From positions 558,001 to 622,000 of the forward strand of contig NZ_JACHOR010000002.1 of assembly GCF_014199945.1 (NCBI RefSeq): DNA of 64,000 nucleotides, given 5' to 3'. This stretch comes from Brevundimonas variabilis (GTDB lineage: Bacteria; Pseudomonadota; Alphaproteobacteria; Caulobacterales; Caulobacteraceae). The position numbers and the translations under genes are program-made. Positions 57,411 through 64,000 of this stretch are shown here, piece after piece (the first letter of the stretch is position 1; every line of letters begins with the position of its first letter). The notes beneath the pieces were generated by a model. The model was not told the DNA's origin. It made no database searches and saw nothing but the letters and a program-made list of their open reading frames with translations.

Positions 57411-58541
57411 ATGACCCTGATCCAAGGCTATCTTTTTCGGCAGGTCGGCCTCCCCATCCTCGCGGCATGCGCCGCGCTGGCGGGAATCGGTCTGCTGAGC
57501 CAGAGCCTCGACCAGCTCGAGGTGATCGTGGAACGCGGCCAGAGCGTCTGGGTCATGGTCCGGCTGACCCTGCTGGCCGTGCCGCAGTTACTCGCTGTCA
57601 TCCTGCCGATCGGCCTGTTCGTGGGGGCCCTGATCGCCCTGACCCGGCTGCAGCGGGAACAGGAGCTGACCGCGACCTTTGCCAGCGGCATGGCCCGCTG
57701 GTCGGTGATCTCCCCCATGGCCTGGCTGGCGACCATCGTGGCGGTCGTGGCGCTGTTCACGACCGCGCTTGTCCAGCCCTGGGCCCAGCAGGCGGCGCGG
57801 GACCAGGCCTTCGAGATCCGCACGGACCTCGCGGCCCTGCTGGTCGAGGAAGGCCGGTTCGTCCAGGGCCCCGACGGCCTGACCGTCTATGTCCAGCAGA
57901 TCGAACAGAGCGGCCTGCTCAAGAACATCTTCGTCTATCTGGATGACGGCGAGAAGGTCACGACCTGGGATGCGGCTGAGGCCCGGTTCGAGCGCGTCGA
58001 CGGGGAACCGTTCCTGACGCTGGTCAACGGATCGGGTCAGGAGTTCTCCTCCAATGGCGTCCTAAACCAGTTCTCCTTTGGTCGATATCCGTTCCCGCTA
58101 GCGGCCTTCACCGACACGGATGACACCGTCACCTACAAGCCCGCCGACCTCTATCTGACCGACCTGTTCAGTCCCACGGCCCAGCGAATCGCCGACAGCG
58201 GATCTCGCGGAGAGCTGCTGGCCGAGGCCCATTCGCGGCTCTCCTCCCCCCTCTATGCCTTCGTCGCGATGGCCATGGCGCTGGCGGCCATCCTCGGAGG
58301 CTCCTTCAGCCGCACGGGCTATGGCGGGCGAATCGCGAAGGCGGCGGCCTTCTTTCTGCTGGTCCGGATTGCCGGCTATGGTCTGGTCCCGGCCAGCGCC
58401 TGGAATGGCTGGCTGAATGTGTTCCAGTATGTCCTGCCGATCGTGGCCACGGCCGTGTCGCTGCGGGTCCTGTTCCGGGCGCTGAAGCCGCACCGGCGAC
58501 CCAGCGGTCCGATCGCCCGGCTGAAGGCGCGTCTGGCATGA
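57411..58541 (+). CDS. lptF: LPS export permease LptF
   Basis: LptF is an inner-membrane permease of the LptB2FG ABC transporter that extracts lipopolysaccharide from the inner membrane. The 376-residue product has six helices and a periplasmic jellyroll domain (about 120-260). The first helices (YLFRQVGLPILAACAALAGI) and the domain's tail helices (AILGGSFSRTGYGGRIAKAA) are typical. It overlaps lptG by 4 bp. The first gene of lptF-lptG-lptD-surA-pdxA. Confidence 0.93.
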   Translation: MTLIQGYLFRQVGLPILAACAALAGIGLLSQSLDQLEVIVERGQSVWVMVRLTLLAVPQLLAVILPIGLFVGALIALTRLQREQELTATFASGMARWSVISPMAWLATIVAVVALFTTALVQPWAQQAARDQAFEIRTDLAALLVEEGRFVQGPDGLTVYVQQIEQSGLLKNIFVYLDDGEKVTTWDAAEARFERVDGEPFLTLVNGSGQEFSSNGVLNQFSFGRYPFPLAAFTDTDDTVTYKPADLYLTDLFSPTAQRIADSGSRGELLAEAHSRLSSPLYAFVAMAMALAAILGGSFSRTGYGGRIAKAAAFFLLVRIAGYGLVPASAWNGWLNVFQYVLPIVATAVSLRVLFRALKPHRRPSGPIARLKARLA

Positions 58542-59680
58542 GCCGGATCTCCCTCCGCTCCGTCGATCTGCCGGTCCCTGCCCTGCGTCTGGGCCGGATC
58601 GAACGCTATGTCCTGGTCCAGCAGCTGGGGGCCCTCGGCGTCGCCTTGGGGGTGATCTCGGCGCTGGTGATGCTGATCGATTTTGTCGAGATCTCGCGCG
58701 GGCTGGGCTCGGACACCGACCTGTCCGGCCTGCGGGTGCTCGGCCTGATGCTGCTGAAGTCGCCCGCCGTGATCGTTCAGCTTCTGCCCTTCGTCTTCCT
58801 GTTCGGCACCCTTTCGGCCTTCGTCGGCCTGAACCGCCGCAGCGAGCTGATTGCCATGCGGGCGGCCGGCGTCTCGGCCTGGCGGTTCGTCCTGCCCGCT
58901 GCCGGCTGTGCGCTGGTCCTCGGCATCGTGACCGTGACCGTGATCGGCCCCCTGGCCTCGTCGGCCGATGGCCTGTTCCAGCGCGAGCGCCAGCGCATTT
59001 CGGGTTCGGTCATGTCCAGTGAGGCACCCGAGGCTGTCTGGCTGCGTGAGGGTCAGGACCAGCGCCAGATCGTCATCCGCGCCGCGCGCCAGGACCGCGC
59101 CAATGCCCGGCTGCTGGACGTCAGCTTCTTCATCTACACGACCGACGAGGACGGCCGCCGCGCCTTCAGCGAGCGGATCGATGCCGAAACCGCCAGCCTG
59201 TCCAACGGCTTCTGGCGCCTGACCAATGCGCAGGGGGCCCGGACCGGGCAGCGCGCCATGAGCTATGCCACGCTTGACCTGCCCTCCAGCCTTGCTGACG
59301 ACGAAGCGTTCGAGCGATTCGCCCGCCCGCAGTCGACGCCCTTCTGGTCCCTGCCCGGCCAGATCCAGCGCATCACGGACGCGGGCTTTTCGTCCACCGC
59401 CTATCGTCTGCGGCTGCAGCAGCTTCTGGCCACGCCCCTCCTGTTTGCCGCCATGTCCATCCTCGCGGCCGCCTTCTCGCTGCGCCTGATGCGTCTGGGA
59501 GACCTGGCGCGCATGGCCGTGGCGGCCGTCGTGCTGGGCTTTGCCTTCTTTTTCCTGAACCAGTTCTCGGCCGCCATGGGCTCGGCCGAGGTCGTGCCCC
59601 CGTTCCTGTCTGCCTGGCTGCCGCCCGTTTTGACGGCACTCGCCGCCTTCACCTTGCTGTTCTATACGGAAGACGGCTAA
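58538..59680 (+). CDS. lptG: LPS export permease LptG
   Basis: LptG pairs with LptF and LptB. The 380-residue product begins MSRISLRSVDLPVPALRLGR and has six helices with the periplasmic domain between. Family features are RYVLVQQLGALGVALGVISA, LNRRSELIAMRAAGVSAWRF and the C-terminal LLATPLLFAAMSILAAAFSL, GFAFFFLNQFSAAMGSAEVV. It overlaps lptF as ATGA and lies 46 bp before lptD. Confidence 0.93.
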   Translation: MSRISLRSVDLPVPALRLGRIERYVLVQQLGALGVALGVISALVMLIDFVEISRGLGSDTDLSGLRVLGLMLLKSPAVIVQLLPFVFLFGTLSAFVGLNRRSELIAMRAAGVSAWRFVLPAAGCALVLGIVTVTVIGPLASSADGLFQRERQRISGSVMSSEAPEAVWLREGQDQRQIVIRAARQDRANARLLDVSFFIYTTDEDGRRAFSERIDAETASLSNGFWRLTNAQGARTGQRAMSYATLDLPSSLADDEAFERFARPQSTPFWSLPGQIQRITDAGFSSTAYRLRLQQLLATPLLFAAMSILAAAFSLRLMRLGDLARMAVAAVVLGFAFFFLNQFSAAMGSAEVVPPFLSAWLPPVLTALAAFTLLFYTEDG

Positions 59681-59726
59681 GCGGTCTGCCGACCGGGGGG
59701 CCTCGGCGAGAACGGACAGAGTTTGC

Positions 59727-62201
59727 ATGACGCGTGATCGCAGCGCCCCCTCGGCACAGGGTTTTCGGACCCGACTCCTGACCGGCGCAGCCCTGATCGT
59801 CTGCGCGCCGCTGATGACCGCCGCGCCCGCACTGGCCCAGACCTCGCCCGCCGCCCCCCTGCCCCCCGCACCGGCGATTACGCCGCAGACGTCCGGCAGC
59901 GACGGACTGACGCCCGACGCCGTCTATCTGGATGCCGCCTCGGTGACGCGCACGGGCGATCTCATCTCGGCCCAGGGCAGCCCCGAGGCCCGTGTCCTGG
60001 CCCGCTTCCGGGACAACACCCTGCGCGCCGGCGAATTCACCTACGACCTGGGTCAGCGCCTCGCGATCGCCGATGACCGTGTTGAGTTGGTCGGGGCCGA
60101 AGGCGACGTCATCTACGCCAGCCACCTCGAACTCGCTTCGGATCTGAAGGCGGGCGTCGCCGTCGATTTCGCGACCCGTCTGTCCGACGGCTCCAGCCTG
60201 ATGGCCGCAACCGCCGCGCGCCGGTCGGAAAAGGTCAACGAACTCAACTATGTGATCTTCACGCCCTGCCCGATCTGCGACGCGACGGGGAACACCAAGA
60301 CACCCTCGATCTCGGTCCAGGCCGAAAAGGCCGTCCAGGACACCGAACTGCGGGCGATCCTGTTCCGCAATGCCGTGTTCAAGGTCGGCGGGGTGCCCGT
60401 CTTCTATCTGCCCGCCTTCGCCCTGCCGGATCCGACGGTCGAGCGCGCCTCGGGCTTTCTGGTGCCCGACGGCAACTATGACGAGGGCCGCGGCCTGTCG
60501 GTCGAGATCCCCTATCTTCGCGTCGTCTCGCCGTCCGAGGACTGGCTGATCAGCCCCCAGTTCAACACCCGCGTGGCACCCTTGCTGAATCTGCAGTGGC
60601 GGCGGCGTTTCTCGACGGGGACCATCGTGGCTCGGGGTGGCTACACCTATGCCCAGAATTTCGGCGATTTCGACCTGGACGGCGATGGCGATGCCGAGAC
60701 CAATGTCGACTTTGGCGACGAGACCAGCCGCAGCTACTTCCTGGCCAACGGTCGCTTCGATCCGGACGGTCCCTGGCGCTGGGGGTTCACCGCCGAGCGG
60801 ACCTCGGACAAGACCCTGTTCGACCGCTACGACATCGACGATCCCTATCAGGACAACGGGCTCTACTACGGCGACCAGCGGCGTCTGATCAGCCAGCTGT
60901 ATGCCGAGCGTCAGACCGAACGCTCCTATTTCTCGATCGCGGCCTTCACCTTCCAGAGTCTGCGCGTCACCCAGTTCGACGACGTCACGGCGGCGCTCAA
61001 TGTCTTCGAGGATGACGGGACCCTGCCGCTCGTCGCTCCCCTGATCGACTACCGGCTCGAGCCTCGGGGCAAGGTGCTCGGCGGGCGTCTGCGTTTCCAC
61101 GGGTCGGCCGCATCGCTGTATCGGGACCAATTCGTCGGAGCCCCGATCCTTCGACCCGAAGTCGTTCCCACCGGTCCGACGGCCGGCCTCGATGGTGTCG
61201 ACAGCCGCCGGATCACGGGTCAGGGCGAGTGGCGGCGCACCCTGATCTCGGCTGCGGGCATTCGCTACGAGCCCTTCGTGGATGCCCGTTTCGACCTGTA
61301 TTCCGTATCTGATCTGCCCGATTTCCTGGGCCAGGCGGACGACATGATCTCGCGGGGACGTGCAACGGTCGGACTGGACGTCAGCTATCCCCTGATCCGC
61401 AGGCTCAGCCCGACGTCGGACCTGATCATCGAGCCCCTGGCCCAGATCTCGGTCTCCAACCCGTCCGATGTCGACAGCCGCATCCCGATCGAGGACACCC
61501 AGACCTTCGAGCTGGACGAGAGCTCGCTGTTCCGCATCGATCGACTGCCTGGATTTGACCTGTACGAGGGCGGCGCGCGCTTCACGGCCGGTGCCCGCAC
61601 CACCTTGCGGTGGGAGGGCGGTCGCAATGCCAGCCTGTTCGTCGGCCGCAGCATGAGGGCCGACGACGACCCGACCTTCCTGTTCCCGATCCCCGATGCC
61701 CCGACCCGGCTCTACGACCCGGCGGGTCTGGCGTCACAGACCTCGGACTGGGTCGTTCAGGGCACGTTCTCGCCGTCCGATGCAATTCGCGGCTGGGGAC
61801 ACGCCACCGTCGACGGCTCCGGCGACATCCGTCGCGCCGAGGCGACCGTGGATGGGCGCTGGGGGCGTCGCAACCTTGCGGCCGTCAGCTACATCATCGA
61901 CCGGTCCAACCCGGTCGATGGCCCCCTGAATCGCAACTATGAATTCGTCCAGTTGGCAGGCCAGCAATTTGTCTATGGCAACTGGGGCGTCACCGTCACC
62001 GGCATCGCAGATCTGGAGCGGGACGTGATCACGCGTTCGGAGGTCGGGCTGCTGTTCGACGACGACTGTTTCCGGTTCGAGATCGGCTATCGCCGCGACA
62101 ACACGCGGGTTCGTCCGTCCGGTCCTTCCGACGGCATCTTCGTGCGTCTAAACCTAGCCACTTTTGGAGGGTCAGGTTATGGGGCGGGTGGCGCGCGTTG
62201 A
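59727..62201 (+). CDS. lptD: LPS-assembly protein LptD
   Basis: LptD is the outer-membrane barrel that, with LptE, inserts lipopolysaccharide. The 824-residue protein has a signal peptide ending ALAQ near 38, an N-terminal beta-taco domain (about 60-240) and a large barrel. A cysteine pair (FTPCPICDATGN) lies in the N-terminal region, and another cysteine near the C-terminus (DDDCFRFE) may form the disulfide link. Typical segments are FLVPDGNYDEGRGLSVEIPY and the last strand FVRLNLATFGG. Start at ATG 59727. Confidence 0.95.
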   Translation: MTRDRSAPSAQGFRTRLLTGAALIVCAPLMTAAPALAQTSPAAPLPPAPAITPQTSGSDGLTPDAVYLDAASVTRTGDLISAQGSPEARVLARFRDNTLRAGEFTYDLGQRLAIADDRVELVGAEGDVIYASHLELASDLKAGVAVDFATRLSDGSSLMAATAARRSEKVNELNYVIFTPCPICDATGNTKTPSISVQAEKAVQDTELRAILFRNAVFKVGGVPVFYLPAFALPDPTVERASGFLVPDGNYDEGRGLSVEIPYLRVVSPSEDWLISPQFNTRVAPLLNLQWRRRFSTGTIVARGGYTYAQNFGDFDLDGDGDAETNVDFGDETSRSYFLANGRFDPDGPWRWGFTAERTSDKTLFDRYDIDDPYQDNGLYYGDQRRLISQLYAERQTERSYFSIAAFTFQSLRVTQFDDVTAALNVFEDDGTLPLVAPLIDYRLEPRGKVLGGRLRFHGSAASLYRDQFVGAPILRPEVVPTGPTAGLDGVDSRRITGQGEWRRTLISAAGIRYEPFVDARFDLYSVSDLPDFLGQADDMISRGRATVGLDVSYPLIRRLSPTSDLIIEPLAQISVSNPSDVDSRIPIEDTQTFELDESSLFRIDRLPGFDLYEGGARFTAGARTTLRWEGGRNASLFVGRSMRADDDPTFLFPIPDAPTRLYDPAGLASQTSDWVVQGTFSPSDAIRGWGHATVDGSGDIRRAEATVDGRWGRRNLAAVSYIIDRSNPVDGPLNRNYEFVQLAGQQFVYGNWGVTVTGIADLERDVITRSEVGLLFDDDCFRFEIGYRRDNTRVRPSGPSDGIFVRLNLATFGGSGYGAGGAR

Positions 62202-62278
62202 GCGGGCTGCTTGACGGGGTGTGGCCTCCCCGCCGTCGGGGTCGAGACCACGCCACCTTAGGGAACTCAGGATTGACC

Positions 62279-63595
62279 ATGCGTTTGACTCGTTGCTCGA
62301 CTGGCGTCGCCATAGCCGCGCTGATCGCCGGTAGTGCGTTCGCCCAGACGGCCCCCGCTCCACAGGCCCCCGCCGCAGCCGCTGCGGCTCGACCCGCGCC
62401 CCAGTTCACCCTGGCCGATGGCATCATCGCGACGGTCAACGATCAGGTCATCACCGGCTTTGATCTGCGCCAGCGCATGCTGACCATCATCGCCATGAGC
62501 CAGGTCCAGCCGACCGACGAGAACATTCCGGCCATCCAGCAGCAGGCCCTTGCCGCCCTGATCGAGGAACGTCTCCAGGCCCAGGAGATCACCAACTACG
62601 AAGACCTCAAGATCAGCGACGAGGAGGTCGCGCGCGAGATCGCCGACATGGCCCAGCAGGCCGGAACGACGCCTGAACAATATATGGCCTTCCTCGAACA
62701 GGGCGGCATCCGGCGCAACAACATGATCGAGCAACTCCGGACCGAGATCGGCTGGCGGGCCCTGGTCGGCGGCCGGTTCAACAGCCGCTCGGCCGTGTCG
62801 CGGGGCCAGGTGGAACAGGCCATGCGCCAGCTCAACGAAGCCGCGGCCAAGCCCCAGTACCTGATCGGCGAGATCTATCTGGAGTCCGCACGCGTCGGTG
62901 GACAGCAGGCCGCGCTGGACGGCGCACGCCAGCTGGTGGCTCAGTTGCAGCAGGGAGCTCCCTTCCAGGCTGTCGCACGCCAGTTCTCGGCTGCACCGTC
63001 AGCCTCGGCCCGCATCCCCGGCGACGCTGGCTGGATCGTGTCCGGCACCGTCCAGCCCGCGCTGCAAGCGGCCCTCGATGCCTTGCAGGTCGGCCAGCTG
63101 TCCCAGCCGATCCCGGTCGAGGGCGGCGTTTATATCATCTACATGCGCGACAAGCGCTCGGGCGCGGACACCAATCTTGTCGCCCTGAAGCAGATCATGG
63201 TTGAGGTCCCGCAGGATGCGCCGGCCGATGCTGTCGCGGCGGCGACCGCCCGCCTGCAGGCCATCCAGCCCCAGCTGACGTGCGATAACATGCTGCAGCG
63301 CGCAACCTCGGAGCAGGGCCTGCTGGGCTCGGACCTCGGCGAGAGCGACATCGCCAACCTCGCACCGCAGTTCCAGACCGTGGCCCAGTCCGCGACCGTC
63401 GGCTCTGTCAGCGCCCCGATCCGCACCCCGCTGGGCGTCCACCTGCTGGGCGTATGTGGGAAGCGGAACGGCAGCCCCGATGCGCCGACCTTCCAGCAGG
63501 TCGAGAACCGTCTTCGGACCCAGAACCTGGCCAACCTGGCGCGTCGCTATATTCGCGACCTGCGCGCCGACGCCCTGATCGAACTGAAGGAATAG
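62279..63595 (+). CDS. surA: SurA-type periplasmic chaperone/peptidyl-prolyl isomerase
   Basis: SurA escorts outer-membrane proteins across the periplasm. ATG 62279 (MRLTRCSTGVAIAALIAGSA, cleaved at FAQ) gives 438 residues. The N-terminal SurA domain (IIATVNDQVITGFDLRQRML) is followed by a parvulin domain (about 200-290) with FSAAPSASARIPGDAGWIVS and a less conserved second parvulin-like part (about 300-410). It follows lptD by 77 bp and precedes pdxA by 2 bp, a common surA-pdxA order. The longer frame upstream lacks a signal peptide at its start. Confidence 0.93.
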   Translation: MRLTRCSTGVAIAALIAGSAFAQTAPAPQAPAAAAAARPAPQFTLADGIIATVNDQVITGFDLRQRMLTIIAMSQVQPTDENIPAIQQQALAALIEERLQAQEITNYEDLKISDEEVAREIADMAQQAGTTPEQYMAFLEQGGIRRNNMIEQLRTEIGWRALVGGRFNSRSAVSRGQVEQAMRQLNEAAAKPQYLIGEIYLESARVGGQQAALDGARQLVAQLQQGAPFQAVARQFSAAPSASARIPGDAGWIVSGTVQPALQAALDALQVGQLSQPIPVEGGVYIIYMRDKRSGADTNLVALKQIMVEVPQDAPADAVAAATARLQAIQPQLTCDNMLQRATSEQGLLGSDLGESDIANLAPQFQTVAQSATVGSVSAPIRTPLGVHLLGVCGKRNGSPDAPTFQQVENRLRTQNLANLARRYIRDLRADALIELKE

Positions 63596-63597
63596 CG

Positions 63598-64000
63598 ATG
63601 ACGGCGGCCGCCCTGCCGCTAGTCCTCAGCCTCGGCGAACCCGCCGGGGTGGGCCCCGAGATCGTCGCCAAGGCCTGGACCGCGCTGCGAGAAACTGGTC
63701 ACGCGTTCGCGATTATCGGCGACGCCCGGTTGCTGGCAACGCAGGGCGTGCCCGTTTCAGAGGTCCTCTCGGCATCCGAAGCAGGACCTGCCTTTGGTCG
63801 TGCCCTGCCCGTCATCCACCATCCCACCCCTGCTCCGGTGACAATCGGCCAGCCCGATCCCGCCAATGCCGGAACCGTGGCCGACTGGATCGAGCGCGGC
63901 GTCGACATGGTCCTGTCGGGCGAGGCCTCGGGGCTGGTGACCGCCCCGATCGCCAAGGCCCCCCTCTACGCGGCCGGCTTCCGCTTCCCGGGCCATACCG
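63598..64000 (+). CDS. pdxA: 4-hydroxythreonine-4-phosphate dehydrogenase (5' part)
   Basis: PdxA oxidises 4-phospho-hydroxythreonine in the pyridoxal 5'-phosphate pathway. The ATG at 63598 follows the surA stop by 2 bp. About 134 codons are visible before the window ends. LSLGEPAGVGPEIVAKAW is the family N-terminal motif, then FAIIGDARLLA, and SGLVTAPIAKAPLYAAGF holds conserved substrate residues. The C-terminal half and the metal ligands lie outside the window. Confidence 0.93.
   Translation, partial: MTAAALPLVLSLGEPAGVGPEIVAKAWTALRETGHAFAIIGDARLLATQGVPVSEVLSASEAGPAFGRALPVIHHPTPAPVTIGQPDPANAGTVADWIERGVDMVLSGEASGLVTAPIAKAPLYAAGFRFPGHT

Noticed and set aside
59649..61130. A 493-residue open frame antisense to lptD
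   Set aside because: Shadow frame; no domain, no signal or membrane segment, no start context.

Overview
The window is high-GC alphaproteobacterial chromosome. It most likely comes from the Caulobacteraceae, probably Brevundimonas or a close relative. The inference rests on protein style and gene order, not on a database search. The main pointers are a complete nuoA-N operon, a three-gene pnt transhydrogenase, a SigF/NrsF heavy-metal sigma system next to a bufferin (DUF2282/DUF692/DUF2063/DoxX) cluster, and GTAACC-N16-CGAA promoters as known from Caulobacter SigF. No rRNA, prophage, insertion sequence or CRISPR array was found. Most genes are packed, with ATGA, GTGA or TGATG junctions.

Layout. 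1-15151 (minus) is the respiratory complex I operon nuoA to nuoN (nuoN runs off the left edge), with four extra small genes inside it and a perfect FNR/FixK-type box upstream of nuoA. 15.5-22.4 kb holds an AbgT-family transporter, tRNA-Asp, a glycosyltransferase, a large autotransporter and tRNA-Val(TAC). 22.4-25.4 kb is HU and the Lon protease with a heat-shock-like promoter. 25.8-28.7 kb is secF-secD-yajC. 28.9-31.8 kb is surE, a lipoprotein, pcm and an NlpD-like LytM protein. 32.0-35.7 kb is serS (with an odd internal insertion), a DUF559 gene between two palindromic repeat doublets, eno and tRNA-Val(CAC). 35.7-39.6 kb carries a membrane protein, a DEAD-box helicase, a pseudouridine synthase and a DUF1801 protein. 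39.8-44.2 kb is the pnt operon with five additional small genes interleaved. 44.3-48.5 kb holds a cytochrome oxidase subunit IV-like protein, a serine hydrolase, oligoendopeptidase F and a 2OG-Fe(II) oxygenase. 48.6-52.4 kb is the bufferin cluster and the divergent sigF-nrsF pair. 52.5-57.3 kb is ettA, an FKBP lipoprotein, two I78-inhibitor lipoproteins, holC and pepA. 57.4-64.0 kb is lptF-lptG-lptD-surA-pdxA, an outer-membrane biogenesis operon running off the right edge.

How the genes work together. Complex I and the transhydrogenase handle NADH oxidation and NADPH supply at the inner membrane. The bufferin genes make a secreted, cysteine-modified copper-buffering peptide, and its promoter and that of sigF carry matching SigF-type sites back to back. 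SecDF-YajC, SurA and LptD/F/G form the envelope export and assembly set.

The observations most worth following up are these: an in-frame, low-GC insertion of about 71 residues in seryl-tRNA synthetase just before the serine-binding TAE segment; the DUF559 gene bracketed by REP doublets; the bufferin/SigF module with its paired promoters; the FNR/FixK box and a shared octamer at nuoA and nuoJ; and the small membrane proteins threaded through both the nuo and pnt operons.
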